Below are positions 18,893-32,057 of a DNA stretch of 32,057 bases, one piece after another. The notes below the pieces were generated by a model, which had not been told where the DNA came from, ran no database searches, and saw only the letters and a list, made by a program, of their open reading frames with translations. How positions within the stretch are numbered: the first letter of the stretch is position 1; each line of letters opens with the position of its first letter. The position numbers and the translations under genes were made by a program. The DNA is from Alphaproteobacteria bacterium (lineage in GTDB: Bacteria > Pseudomonadota > Alphaproteobacteria > Micavibrionales > Micavibrionaceae), in NCBI GenBank assembly GCA_027482195.1, contig JAIXWE010000090.1, forward strand, positions 1-32,057. The letters are read 5' to 3'.

Positions 18893-21001
18893 TTAAGCCG
18901 CTAATTTCTTTTTGACTTCTTCAACAATGTTCGGTGGAACCGGCTCATAATGATCGAACAACATCGTATATTGTGCGCGACCTTGTGACATCGAGCGCAA
19001 ATTGTTGATGTAACCGAACATGTTTGACAAAGGCACCATCGCCGTAATTACTTTTGCGTTTCCGCGATCATCCATGGAGTTGATTTGACCACGACGGGAA
19101 TTCAAATCACCGATGATATCGCCCATGTAATCTTCAGGTGTAACAACTTCCACCTTCATCACAGGCTCAAGTAATTGAGGACCCGCTTTTTGCATCCCTT
19201 CTTTGAAGGCAGCACGTGCCGCAATTTCGAACGCGAGTGCAGACGAGTCAACATCGTGGTAAGCCCCATCCGTCAAGCGCACTTTGAAATCAACGACCGG
19301 GAAGCCCGCGATGATACCAGTTTCTTGTGCATTTCTGAGACCCTTTTCAACGCCGGGAATATACTCTTTTGGAACAGCTCCACCCACGATTTCCGATTTA
19401 AATTCATAACCCAAACCAGGCTCTTGGGGTTCAAACACCAAGTTAATGCGCGCATACTGACCCGATCCACCCGATTGTTTTTTGTGGGTATAATCAACTT
19501 CAGCCAAGCGTGTAATGGTTTCGCGATATGCCACTTGCGGTGCACCGATATTCGCCTCAACCTTAAATTCACGCTTCATACGATCAACAATAATTTCAAG
19601 GTGCAATTCACCCATTCCCTTGATGATCGTTTGACCAGATTCGTGATCAACCGACACGCGGAAAGATGGATCTTCAGACGCAAGACGTTGCAACGCTTGT
19701 GACATTTTTTCTTGGTCAGCTTTTGTTTTCGGCTCAACCGCGATCTCAATAACAGGCTCAGGAAACTCCATACGCTCCAAAACGATTGGCTTTGCCGAGT
19801 CGCACAATGTATCGCCGGTGGTGGTATCTTTCAAACCAACCAAAGCCACGATATCACCCGCATAGGCTTCTTTGATTTCTTCACGGTTATTGGAGTGCAT
19901 GAGCAACATACGGCCAATACGCTCTTTTTTATCTTTGACGGTGTTCACAACGTAAGATCCCGCATCCAACTTACCGGAGTAAATCCGTGCGAATGTCAAA
20001 GATCCCACGAAAGGATCGTTCATGATTTTGAAAGCAAGCGCGGAGAAAGGCGCATCATCCGCAGCCGGACGTGTATCTTCTTCATCGCTGTCAACTTTTT
20101 TGCCTTTAACATTGCCGACATCCAACGGGCCCGGCAAGAAATCAACAACCGCATCCAACAACGTCTGAACGCCTTTGTTCTTAAACGCGGAACCGGTCAG
20201 CATCGGGACGAAAGATGAATTCAATGTTCCCTTACGGATACATTTTTTCAAGGTTGCGATATCAACCTCTTTACCTTCCAAATAAGCTTCCATGGCGTCG
20301 TCATCTTGCTCAACAGCCATTTCAACCATTTTCATGCGGTATTCTTTTGCTTTCTCAAGCAAATCAGCCGGAATATCGGTTTCTTTGAAAGTTGCACCGA
20401 GATTGTCTGAATCCCAAATGATCGCCTTCATCTTGAGCAAATCAACCACGCCAACGAAATCAGATTCCGCACCGATAGGAAGATTTAACACAAGCGGGTT
20501 TGCACCAAGGCGTGTTTTAATATCAGAGACGCAACGATAAAAATCGGCGCCGATTTTGTCCATTTTGTTCGCGAAAACAATACGCGGAACTTTATATTTA
20601 TCACCTTGACGCCATACGGTTTCCGTTTGCGGCTCAACCCCTTGGTTTCCGTCAAGCAAACACACCGCACCATCAAGAACGCGCAACGAGCGCTCAACTT
20701 CAATTGTAAAGTCAACGTGGCCAGGTGTATCAATGCTGTTCAGGCGCATTTTTTGACCTGGATTTGTGCCATGCTCAGGCCCCGTCCAAAAACAGGTGGT
20801 CGCCGCAGAGGTAATGGTAATTCCGCGCTCTTGCTCTTGCTCCATCCAATCCATGGTCGCCGCACCGTCATGCACCTCACCAATTTTGTGAGACTTACCG
20901 GTGTAATATAAAATGCGTTCCGTACATGTGGTTTTTCCGGCGTCAATATGCGCCATGATTCCAAAGTTACGGTAGTTTGCTAAAGGATATTCGCGTGCCA
21001 T
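18893..21001 (-). CDS. fusA: Elongation factor G
   Basis: [58 protein letters not shown]. Confidence 0.99.
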   Translation of the reverse strand: MAREYPLANYRNFGIMAHIDAGKTTCTERILYYTGKSHKIGEVHDGAATMDWMEQEQERGITITSAATTCFWTGPEHGTNPGQKMRLNSIDTPGHVDFTIEVERSLRVLDGAVCLLDGNQGVEPQTETVWRQGDKYKVPRIVFANKMDKIGADFYRCVSDIKTRLGANPLVLNLPIGAESDFVGVVDLLKMKAIIWDSDNLGATFKETDIPADLLEKAKEYRMKMVEMAVEQDDDAMEAYLEGKEVDIATLKKCIRKGTLNSSFVPMLTGSAFKNKGVQTLLDAVVDFLPGPLDVGNVKGKKVDSDEEDTRPAADDAPFSALAFKIMNDPFVGSLTFARIYSGKLDAGSYVVNTVKDKKERIGRMLLMHSNNREEIKEAYAGDIVALVGLKDTTTGDTLCDSAKPIVLERMEFPEPVIEIAVEPKTKADQEKMSQALQRLASEDPSFRVSVDHESGQTIIKGMGELHLEIIVDRMKREFKVEANIGAPQVAYRETITRLAEVDYTHKKQSGGSGQYARINLVFEPQEPGLGYEFKSEIVGGAVPKEYIPGVEKGLRNAQETGIIAGFPVVDFKVRLTDGAYHDVDSSALAFEIAARAAFKEGMQKAGPQLLEPVMKVEVVTPEDYMGDIIGDLNSRRGQINSMDDRGNAKVITAMVPLSNMFGYINNLRSMSQGRAQYTMLFDHYEPVPPNIVEEVKKKLAA

Positions 21002-21039
21002 GTTTTAAATCCTGATCAAAATCCTGTTATATCGCCTGA

Positions 21040-21546
21040 TTACCAACGGAAATGTGCAAAAGCACGGTTTGCTTCCGCCATTTTGTGTGTGTCATCACGT
21101 TTTTTAATTGCTGTACCACGGCCGTTTGTTGCGTCCAAAATCTCAGCCGCCAAACGCTCTTCCATTGTGCGCTCGCCGCGCTTACGGGCCGCATCACGCA
21201 ACCAACGCATCGCCAACGCATAACCACGATCAACACGTACTTCCACCGGAACTTGGTATGTCGCACCACCAACGCGGCGTGAACGCACTTCGATATCCGG
21301 CTTTACTTTATTCAAGACAAAAATCAAAACAGCCAAGCCTTTATTGATTTTTGACAGGTCTGGGTTGAGATCGAGGTCATTCGAAACTTTGTTTGAGATA
21401 ATATCAATCGCACCATATGCGATTTTTTCAGCGGCCGATTTTTTACCGCGCGTCATCAACACGTTGATGAATTTTGACAACTGAACGTTCCCGAATTTCG
21501 GATCGGGAAGAATTTCGCGTTTTTCTGCACTATGACGACGTGACAT
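21040..21546 (-). CDS. rpsG: 30S ribosomal protein S7 (168 aa, apparent internal insertion)
   Basis: [53 protein letters not shown]. Confidence 0.98.
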   Translation of the reverse strand: MSRRHSAEKREILPDPKFGNVQLSKFINVLMTRGKKSAAEKIAYGAIDIISNKVSNDLDLNPDLSKINKGLAVLIFVLNKVKPDIEVRSRRVGGATYQVPVEVRVDRGYALAMRWLRDAARKRGERTMEERLAAEILDATNGRGTAIKKRDDTHKMAEANRAFAHFRW

Positions 21547-21560
21547 GGTTCACCCTTCCC

Positions 21561-21932
21561 TTATTTCGGCTTCTTCGCGCCATAGACGGAACGCGACTGT
21601 TTACGATCTTTAACCCCTTGCGTATCAAGAGCACCACGCACGATACGGTAACGTACCCCTGGTAAGTCCTTGACCCGTCCGCCGTGTACCAACACAACAG
21701 AGTGTTCTTGAAGATTGTGGCCTTCACCACGAATGTAACAAATAACTTCGATCCCTGTGGTCAAGCGGACCTTGGCAACCTTCCGCAACGCCGAGTTCGG
21801 CTTTTTCGGTGTGGTTGTGTACACACGTGTACAAACGCCACGCACTTGTGGGTTTTGTTTCAACGCCCGGTTTTTCTTACGGACGGACTGTTTTTCCCGC
21901 GGCTTGCGGATAAGCTGTTGAATCGTTGGCAT
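21561..21932 (-). CDS. rpsL: 30S ribosomal protein S12
   Basis: [58 protein letters not shown]. Confidence 0.99.
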   Translation of the reverse strand: MPTIQQLIRKPREKQSVRKKNRALKQNPQVRGVCTRVYTTTPKKPNSALRKVAKVRLTTGIEVICYIRGEGHNLQEHSVVLVHGGRVKDLPGVRYRIVRGALDTQGVKDRKQSRSVYGAKKPK

Positions 21933-21987
21933 GCGCTGTATTGCCCTTTAATCCTTAAAAAGTTCAAAATGTTGTGGATGAGTGGCG

Positions 21988-22016
21988 TGATAACGCGGCA
22001 GAAGGGCTCGAGTCAA
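21988..22016 (-). promoter_or_regulatory. Candidate proximal promoter of rpsL operon
   Basis: Minus strand TTGACT (22011-22016) - 17 nt - TTATCA (21988-21993). Confidence 0.6.
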
Positions 22017-22184
22017 GCATTTAATGGCTTGCAGGCACCTTTTGATGTTTTATCACGGATATCCCCGAGGAGATTTTTAGAGTTGCGTCTAGTCGTTACA
22101 AAATCAACTTTTTCTTTGATAATCAAATACTTAAGTCTTATCTTGATAACGGCCTACGGCCAACTCATCCAAACAAGTGGGCGG

Positions 22185-22213
22185 ACTATGACGTTTTGTG
22201 CCTAAGATGTCAA
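22185..22213 (-). promoter_or_regulatory. Candidate distal promoter of rpsL operon
   Basis: Minus strand TTGACA (22208-22213) - 17 nt - CATAGT (22185-22190), with A/T-rich sequence upstream. Confidence 0.5.
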
Positions 22214-22264
22214 CGAATTTTTTACGAATTTTCTGATTCTTTTTTGAATTATCTTTAAATTAAA

Positions 22265-22288
22265 AAAGCCCGCATAAAAGCGGGCTTT
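22265..22288 (-). terminator. Intrinsic terminator after the 64-aa ORF
   Basis: Minus-strand AAAGCCCGC-TTTTAT-GCGGGCTTT followed by TTT; 9-bp stem. Confidence 0.8.
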
Positions 22289-22317
22289 ATCAAAAACGCG
22301 TCAAAAAAGATCGTGTA

Positions 22318-22512
22318 TTATTTTTTATCAAGCGTAAGAAGAGCCAGTGTTACATTGGCATAAGCATTAGCAATCGCAACTTTATGGGGCGACTCTACAT
22401 AATTTTCTTTGCCCTTCCATTGTTGTTGCAAGAAGTTGCGCATTTCTTCCAAAGTTTGTCTGCTTTGCGCATCCACACCTTCGGTGCGCCATTGATCAAT
22501 TTTTGAGGCCAT
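22318..22512 (-). CDS. Uncharacterised 64-aa protein
   Basis: MASKIDQWRTEGVDAQSRQTLEEMRNFLQQQWKGKENYVESPHKVAIANAYANVTLALLTLDKK; AGGGAG upstream; flanked by its own candidate promoter and terminator. Confidence 0.75.
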   Translation of the reverse strand: MASKIDQWRTEGVDAQSRQTLEEMRNFLQQQWKGKENYVESPHKVAIANAYANVTLALLTLDKK

Positions 22513-22556
22513 AATGTCAAACTCCCTGACTTGAGATATGCTTTTCTTCGATTGGC

Positions 22557-22585
22557 AAATTAAGAGCATGTTAAAAATATGTCAA
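22557..22585 (-). promoter_or_regulatory. Candidate promoter of the 64-aa gene
   Basis: Minus strand TTGACA (22580-22585) - 17 nt - TAATTT (22557-22562), abutting the rpoC terminator U-tract. Confidence 0.55.
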
Positions 22586-22587
22586 TA

Positions 22588-22615
22588 AAAAACCCGCCTT
22601 TTGAGACGGGTTTTT
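22588..22615 (-). terminator. Intrinsic terminator after rpoC
   Basis: Minus-strand AAAAACCCG-N10-CGGGTTTTT followed by T; 24 nt after rpoC stop. Confidence 0.8.
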
Positions 22616-22638
22616 GAAATTCTTTAATGAGCCAAAAC

Positions 22639-26820
<4,182 letters not shown>

Positions 26821-26855
26821 GTTTATCTTCCTTTATAATCTTTTGCTGTCTCGGC

Positions 26856-29800
26856 TTACTCTTCCGAATTTTTCATTTCAACATTGAGACCCAAAGCTTT
26901 TAATTCTTTGGTCAAAACGTTGAACGATTCCGGCACACCGATTTCGAAATTATCTTCACCACGGACAATGGCTTCGTACACTTTCGCACGTCCCGCCACG
27001 TCGTCCGACTTGATGGTGAGCAATTCTTGCAATGTGTAAGCCGCGCCATAAGCTTGCAACGCCCAGACCTCCATTTCCCCGAAACGCTGACCACCGAATT
27101 GGGCTTTACCACCCAAAGGTTGTTGCGTGACGAGCGAGTAAGGCCCAATAGAACGTGCGTGAATTTTATCATCCACCAAGTGGTGAAGTTTCAGCATGTA
27201 CATATAACCCACGGTCACATTGCGGTGGAACGCTTCACCCGTGCGCCCGTCAATCAAGCGCACCTGGCCGGAGCGATGAAGCCCCGCATGTTCCAGCAAT
27301 TTGGTGATATCGGGTTCTTCCGCACCGTCAAACACGGGGGTTGCCATCGGCACACCGCCGCGCAAATTGTTCGACATCTCAAGCACCTGAACATCATCAA
27401 GAAGCGAGACTTTTTCATCAAATTCTTTGTCGCCATAAACATCTTTCAGTTTGGTTTTCAAAGATTTGAGCTCAACCCCGTTCGGGTTTTTGCGATCTTG
27501 GAAATGGTCGATCAATTCACCGATTTGTTTACCAAGTGACGCCGACGCCCAACCCAAATGTGTTTCCAAAATTTGCCCCACATTCATACGGGAAGGAACA
27601 CCAAGCGGGTTCAACACGAGGTCAACAGGTGTGCCGTCTTCCAAATACGGCATGTCTTCGGCCGGCATGATTTTTGACACCACACCTTTGTTACCGTGAC
27701 GTCCCGCCATTTTGTCACCCGGCTGCATTTTGCGTTTAATGGCCACGAAAACTTTGACCATTTTCATCACACCGGGAGGCAATTCATCCCCGCGCTGTAA
27801 TTTTTCAACTTTTGATTCAAAACGCGCTTTCAGGTTATCAACCGCATCATCGAATGTTTTTCCAACGGCTTCGATTTCAGCCATCGTTTTTTCATTCTCG
27901 ATACCAATCTGACGCCACAAGCCGCGTTTTTCGATACCGTCCAACATTTCGGTGGTGATTTTGTCGCCTTTGGCAACGCCCGAAACGCCCTTTGGAACCG
28001 CTCCAACTTTTTGACCAATCAATAATTCTTTCAAACGGCTGTAGAAACCATCTTCCAAAATTTTACGCTCGTCATCGCGGTCTTTTGCAAGACGCTCAAT
28101 TTCCTCGCGCTCAATGGTAAGGGCGCGAGAATCTTTGTCGATACCGCGGCGGTTAAACACGCGCACTTCGACAACCGTTCCGGCCGTTCCAGGCGGCAAG
28201 CGCAAGGATGAATCTTTCACATCCGCAGCCTTCTCACCGAAAATTGCGCGCAGCAATTTTTCTTCCGGTGTCATCGGGCTTTCGCCTTTTGGCGTGACTT
28301 TACCGACCAAGATATCACCCGGGCCAACTTCGGCACCGATGTGCACAATCCCGGATTCATCGAGGTGTTTGAGTGCTTCTTCACCAACGTTTGGAATATC
28401 GCGTGTGATTTCCTCAGGTCCCAATTTCGTATCCCGCGCCATCACCTCAAACTCTTCGAGGTGGATCGAGGTAAACACGTCATCGGCGACAATTTTCTCG
28501 GAGATCAAAATTGAGTCCTCAAAATTGTAACCGTTCCACGGCATGAACGCGACAAGCACGTTACGACCCAATGCCAATTCACCCAATTCTGTGGATGGGC
28601 CATCGGCAATGATATCGCCCGCACGCAACACATCACCCACTTTCACAAGCGGTTTTTGGTTGATGCATGTGCTTTGGTTGGAGCGTTGGAATTTCATCAT
28701 CTTATAAATGTCAACCACAGCCTCGGAGGTGTTTAATTCTTCCGTCGCACGAATAACAATACGGTTGGCATCCACCTCAACGACAACACCCGCACGGCGC
28801 GCCGCAACGGCCGCACCGGAATCACGAGCCACGGTCAATTCCATGCCTGTGCCAACAAGTGGCGCATCGGAGCGAAGAAGTGGCACGGCTTGACGCTGCA
28901 TATTCGAACCCATCAAGGCGCGGTTCGCATCATCATTCTCAAGAAACGGAATAAGTGCCGCCGCAACGGACACAATCTGCTTGGGCGAGACGTCGATAAA
29001 TTCAATCGCAGCCGGTTGTGACATCAAGTTTTCACCAGCGTTACGGCACGAAACCAAATCGTCAACAAATTTACCGGATTTATCGAGCGGTGTGTTCGCC
29101 TGAGCAATCGTGTATTTTGCTTCTTCCATCGCGGACATATAGACAACTTCGTCCGTCACCTTGCCGTCTTTGACGCGGCGATACGGGCTCTCGATGAAGC
29201 CATATTGATTCACGCGCGCGAAAGTGGCGAGTGAGTTAATAAGACCGATGTTCGGGCCTTCCGGTGTTTCAATCGGGCAAATGCGTCCGTAATGGGTTGG
29301 GTGCACGTCACGCACTTCAAAGCCCGCGCGTTCACGTGTCAAACCACCGGGGCCAAGCGCCGATAAACGGCGTTTGTGGGTGATCTCAGACAATGGGTTT
29401 GTCTGATCCATAAATTGTGAAAGTTGTGATGAGCCGAAAAATTCGCGCACCGCTGCTTGAGCGGGTTTGGAATTGATCAAATCATGCGGCATATAGGTGT
29501 CGATATCGACCGACGACATACGTTCACGGATCGCGCGCTCCATCCGGGTCAGGCCCAAACGAATTTGGTTTTCCATCAACTCCCCAACCGAACGCACGCG
29601 ACGATTGCCAAGGTTGTCGATGTCATCCACTTCGCCACGCCCATCTTTCAAATCGTGCAAATAACGCAAGATGGCGAGAATATCTTCTTTGGTCAAAACG
29701 CGCAGTTGATCGGATGCTTTCAGATCCAAACGTACATTCATTTTTACGCGTCCCACGGCCGATAAATCATAACGCTCAGGATCAAAGAAGAGGGAATGGA

Positions 29801-31112
29801 ACAACGCTTCGGCCGATTCAACCGTTGGCGGCTCGCCTGGGCGCATAACGCGGTAAATATCGATCAACGCTTCTTCGCGCGTGTCACATTTATCAGCCAA
29901 TAAAGTATTGCGCACATAAGGCCCGATATTGAGGTGGTCAATTGCCAAGACAGGCAGCTCATTCAAGCCTGCACTCAAGCATTTTTTCAGATCTTCTTTG
30001 GTCAATTCATGCCCAGCTTCAAAAAGAACCAGACCTGTTTTTTGATCCAAAACGTCAGTTGCCAGATAAGATCCGATCAATTCTTCTTCTTGAACAAGAA
30101 TTTCTTTCAAACCGTCTTCGGCAAATTTACGTGCCAAACGCGGCGTCACTTTTGTGCCCGCATCGGCAATCACTTTTCCGTTCTTTGCATCAACCAAATC
30201 ATAGGCCAATTTCATGCCACGCATGCGCTCCGCTTCAAAATTGGTGCGGAAACCTTTTTTATCTTGCTTGTAAAGAATGCGGTTGTAGAAAATGCCCAAA
30301 ATTTCTTCATTGCTCATCCCTTGGATCAACAACGAATCAATTGGCTTGTCTTTCTTTTGGCATTCCAAAATATATTTTTCCGACTCAGCCGAATAGAGCG
30401 AGCGCAAGAACGTCGTCACCGGCAATTTACGGCGACGGTCAATACGCACGTTCAAAATATCTTTCGCATCAAATTCGAAATCCAACCATGACCCGCGATA
30501 AGGAATAATGCGCGCAGCAAATAAATATTTACCCGACGCATGTGATTTTCCACCATCATGATCAAAGAACACACCGGGTGAGCGGTGCATTTGCGAGACG
30601 ATCACGCGCTCGGTGCCGTTCACAATAAACGTGCCGTTTTCGGTCATAAGCGGCATATCAACCAAATAAACATCTTGTTCTTTGATATCGCGGATGGAAC
30701 GCAAACCTGTTTCTTCATCCACGTCAAATACCGACAAACGTAACGTCACGCGCAACGGCGCGGCATAGGTCATACCGCGTTGACGGCATTCATCCGTATC
30801 GTATTTTGGTTGCTCGAGTTCATAGCGCACGAAATCAATTTCGGCTTTGTCGGCGAAATCTTTGATCGGGAAAACGGATGACAAGACTTCTTGAAGACCG
30901 CGCATCTCGCGTGCATCTGCGTCCACATGCATTTGCAAGAATTGTTCATACGAATCTTTTTGCACTTCAATAAGGTTCGGCATTTGCGCCACTTCGCGAA
31001 TTTTGCCAAAGCTTCTGCGGATGCGTTTACGCCCGGTGAAACTGTTGACAATTTCTTCCGCAGTGAAGGGAGAGTTTTTGCGCGAGACGGTCAAAGATTT
31101 TTTTGCAGCCAT
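26856..31112 (-). CDS. rpoB: DNA-directed RNA polymerase beta subunit
   Basis: [68 protein letters not shown]; start MAAKKS favoured over 31118 by SD spacing (AAAGG). Confidence 0.99.
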   Translation of the reverse strand: MAAKKSLTVSRKNSPFTAEEIVNSFTGRKRIRRSFGKIREVAQMPNLIEVQKDSYEQFLQMHVDADAREMRGLQEVLSSVFPIKDFADKAEIDFVRYELEQPKYDTDECRQRGMTYAAPLRVTLRLSVFDVDEETGLRSIRDIKEQDVYLVDMPLMTENGTFIVNGTERVIVSQMHRSPGVFFDHDGGKSHASGKYLFAARIIPYRGSWLDFEFDAKDILNVRIDRRRKLPVTTFLRSLYSAESEKYILECQKKDKPIDSLLIQGMSNEEILGIFYNRILYKQDKKGFRTNFEAERMRGMKLAYDLVDAKNGKVIADAGTKVTPRLARKFAEDGLKEILVQEEELIGSYLATDVLDQKTGLVLFEAGHELTKEDLKKCLSAGLNELPVLAIDHLNIGPYVRNTLLADKCDTREEALIDIYRVMRPGEPPTVESAEALFHSLFFDPERYDLSAVGRVKMNVRLDLKASDQLRVLTKEDILAILRYLHDLKDGRGEVDDIDNLGNRRVRSVGELMENQIRLGLTRMERAIRERMSSVDIDTYMPHDLINSKPAQAAVREFFGSSQLSQFMDQTNPLSEITHKRRLSALGPGGLTRERAGFEVRDVHPTHYGRICPIETPEGPNIGLINSLATFARVNQYGFIESPYRRVKDGKVTDEVVYMSAMEEAKYTIAQANTPLDKSGKFVDDLVSCRNAGENLMSQPAAIEFIDVSPKQIVSVAAALIPFLENDDANRALMGSNMQRQAVPLLRSDAPLVGTGMELTVARDSGAAVAARRAGVVVEVDANRIVIRATEELNTSEAVVDIYKMMKFQRSNQSTCINQKPLVKVGDVLRAGDIIADGPSTELGELALGRNVLVAFMPWNGYNFEDSILISEKIVADDVFTSIHLEEFEVMARDTKLGPEEITRDIPNVGEEALKHLDESGIVHIGAEVGPGDILVGKVTPKGESPMTPEEKLLRAIFGEKAADVKDSSLRLPPGTAGTVVEVRVFNRRGIDKDSRALTIEREEIERLAKDRDDERKILEDGFYSRLKELLIGQKVGAVPKGVSGVAKGDKITTEMLDGIEKRGLWRQIGIENEKTMAEIEAVGKTFDDAVDNLKARFESKVEKLQRGDELPPGVMKMVKVFVAIKRKMQPGDKMAGRHGNKGVVSKIMPAEDMPYLEDGTPVDLVLNPLGVPSRMNVGQILETHLGWASASLGKQIGELIDHFQDRKNPNGVELKSLKTKLKDVYGDKEFDEKVSLLDDVQVLEMSNNLRGGVPMATPVFDGAEEPDITKLLEHAGLHRSGQVRLIDGRTGEAFHRNVTVGYMYMLKLHHLVDDKIHARSIGPYSLVTQQPLGGKAQFGGQRFGEMEVWALQAYGAAYTLQELLTIKSDDVAGRAKVYEAIVRGEDNFEIGVPESFNVLTKELKALGLNVEMKNSEE

Positions 31113-31161
31113 GGTCATGCCTTTGCAGTGTTACATGCGAGTTAAAAACAAAAATGTCGTG

Positions 31162-31230
31162 ACGAGAATCTGATATGACCTCTCGTTGCCGAAAAAACAT
31201 TCCGCGGATAAGAATGTTTTACGTGGCAAC
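31162..31230 (-). promoter_or_regulatory. Structured rpoB 5' leader (two candidate overlapping hairpins)
   Basis: gttgcc(31185-31190)/ggcaac(31225-31230) enclosing aaaacattc(31194-31202)/gaatgtttt(31212-31220); and acgaga(31162-31167)/tctcgt(31181-31186). Confidence 0.65.
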
Positions 31231-31253
31231 TATCCTTGGTCAAAACAGACATC

Positions 31254-31369
31254 GGGGATGTGTCCGCATCAATAATGGGTGTTATCTAACGGCTTTGTGC
31301 GGCAATGTCGAGAAAAAAATATAATTTTTTATTGCCATATTGCCCTCAAAGGTTACGGACACAATCCCC
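31254..31369. repeat. Long-spaced inverted repeat flanking the rpoB promoter
   Basis: ggggatgtgtccg (31254-31266) versus cggacacaatcccc (31356-31369; reverse complement ggggattgtgtccg), one-nt difference. Confidence 0.7.
31283..31311 (-). promoter_or_regulatory. Candidate rpoB promoter with UP-like A/T tract
   Basis: Minus strand TCGACA (31306-31311) - 17 nt - TAGATA (31283-31288), preceded by AAAAAATTATATTTTTTTC. Confidence 0.65.
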
Positions 31370-31422
31370 ATTGCTCTCTCATAGTAAGTGTCATAGCCTT
31401 ATGAAATTCAAGGGAGCTATTC

Positions 31423-31938
31423 ATGAAAATCAAAGACCGCCGCGAATTTAAAAATAAATCCCCCGTTCTGACCTTCACCGCGCAAGATAAAGTCATAGAT
31501 GCCGTCAAGGTGATGTCAGAGAAAAACTACGGCGCAAGTGTTATTGTTGATCAAGACAACAAACCGGTCGGCATTGTAACAGAACGCGACTTTATGCGCC
31601 GCTTATTAGCAAAAGGGCTTGATCCCAATACAACGCCGATCTCAGACATTATGACCAAAGACCTCAAGCTTGCCCATGTGGAAGACGACGTGGTTGACTG
31701 GCTTCGTATTATGTCCAATGAACGGTTTCGTCACCTGCCCATCATTGATAACCAAGGCCGGCTGTTGAACCTGATGTCACAGGGGGATTTTGTTTCTTAC
31801 ACCTGGCCGCAATTGTTGAACCAGGTCAAAGAGGCCGCGGTGAAAAGTTTTATGGAGCGGTTTCACGTGCATATGATTTTGGGCGGGATGATGATTTACA
31901 CCATCATCACCCTGATCATTTTGCGCAGCATGTCCTAA
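31423..31938 (+). CDS. Two-CBS-domain protein with C-terminal transmembrane segment
   Basis: KVIDAVKVMSEKNYGASVIVDQDNKPVGIVTERDFMRRLL and DIMTKDLKLAHVEDDVVDWLRIMSNERFRHLPIIDNQGRLLNLMSQGDFV; hydrophobic MILGGMMIYTIITLIIL; AAGGGAG SD. Confidence 0.9.
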   Translation: MKIKDRREFKNKSPVLTFTAQDKVIDAVKVMSEKNYGASVIVDQDNKPVGIVTERDFMRRLLAKGLDPNTTPISDIMTKDLKLAHVEDDVVDWLRIMSNERFRHLPIIDNQGRLLNLMSQGDFVSYTWPQLLNQVKEAAVKSFMERFHVHMILGGMMIYTIITLIILRSMS

Positions 31939-32057
31939 GCCGTAACCAAATCGCGGTGGTGTTCGATGAGGTAATGCAAAATGGCATCCTGGCGCGAACG
32001 CGTGTCGGCGGAGCGCACTTTGCTTAACGATACATGTTGATATTCCCCAAACACGCC
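31935..32057 (-). CDS. Partial CDS, C-terminal fragment of unknown protein
   Basis: Reverse strand open to the edge: ...GVFGEYQHVSLSKVRSADTRSRQDAILHYLIEHHRDLVTA*, stop overlapping the CBS gene stop by a few nt (convergent). Confidence 0.5.
   Translation of the reverse strand, partial: GVFGEYQHVSLSKVRSADTRSRQDAILHYLIEHHRDLVTA

Noticed and set aside
21561-21932. Streptomycin-resistance mutations in rpsL
   Set aside because: [12 protein letters not shown] and [13 protein letters not shown] look wild type.
21684-22205. 173-aa plus-strand ORF over rpsL and its upstream region
   Set aside because: Antisense to rpsL and to the rpsL promoter/leader; composition not protein-like; no start signals.
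29300-29470. Possible rifampicin-resistance substitution in RpoB (MDQTNP instead of E. coli MDQNNP)
   Set aside because: Thr at this position is, to my knowledge, common in alphaproteobacterial RpoB; remaining core residues match the sensitive consensus.
29934-30508. 185-188-aa overlapping plus-strand ORFs opposite rpoB
   Set aside because: Two overlapping frames both antisense to rpoB; biased Phe/Gln/His composition expected from the reverse complement of the rpoB codons.
31131-31136. Minimal ATG-TAA start-stop in the rpoB leader
   Set aside because: Six-nt coincidence without an SD; too weak to claim an upstream regulatory ORF.

Overview
The window is dominated by a large housekeeping cluster on the minus strand, very probably alphaproteobacterial. 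Read in the direction of transcription, the order is rpoB, rpoC, [64-aa ORF], rpsL, rpsG, fusA, rpsJ, rplC, rplD, rplW, rplB, rpsS, rplV, rpsC, rplP, rpmC, rpsQ, rplN, rplX, rplE, rpsN, rpsH, rplF, rplR, rpsE, rpmD, rplO, secY, adk, [opposite-strand gene], rpsM, rpsK, rpoA, rplQ, then a Do-type serine protease, a DUF429-like protein, an RluA-family pseudouridine synthase and the start of a small membrane protein. A plus-strand two-CBS protein with a C-terminal TM lies beyond rpoB, and the C-terminus of another minus-strand CDS is at the right edge. There are no tRNAs, rRNAs, CRISPR arrays or transposases. The less ordinary content is: (1) a plus-strand CHAP/NlpC-like cysteine hydrolase candidate between adk and rpsM; (2) an isolated 64-aa gene between rpoC and rpsL with its own promoter, SD and terminator; (3) a 195-bp rpoA-rplQ spacer packed with hairpins, including a 28-bp palindromic unit repeated twice; (4) terminator- or attenuator-like hairpins between rplO and secY, between rpsK and rpoA, and in the rpsM leader; (5) a structured rpoB leader with an inverted repeat flanking the promoter; (6) tandem rpsL promoters with a long leader; (7) paired DnaA-box-like sites at the rpsM promoter; (8) absence of tuf and rplKAJL from their usual positions; (9) an apparent ~12-aa insertion in ribosomal protein S7. 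I did not find a convincing new multi-gene system. The best candidates are the CHAP-like gene, the 64-aa gene and the rpoA-rplQ repeat region. All functional statements are from reading alone, with no database search.
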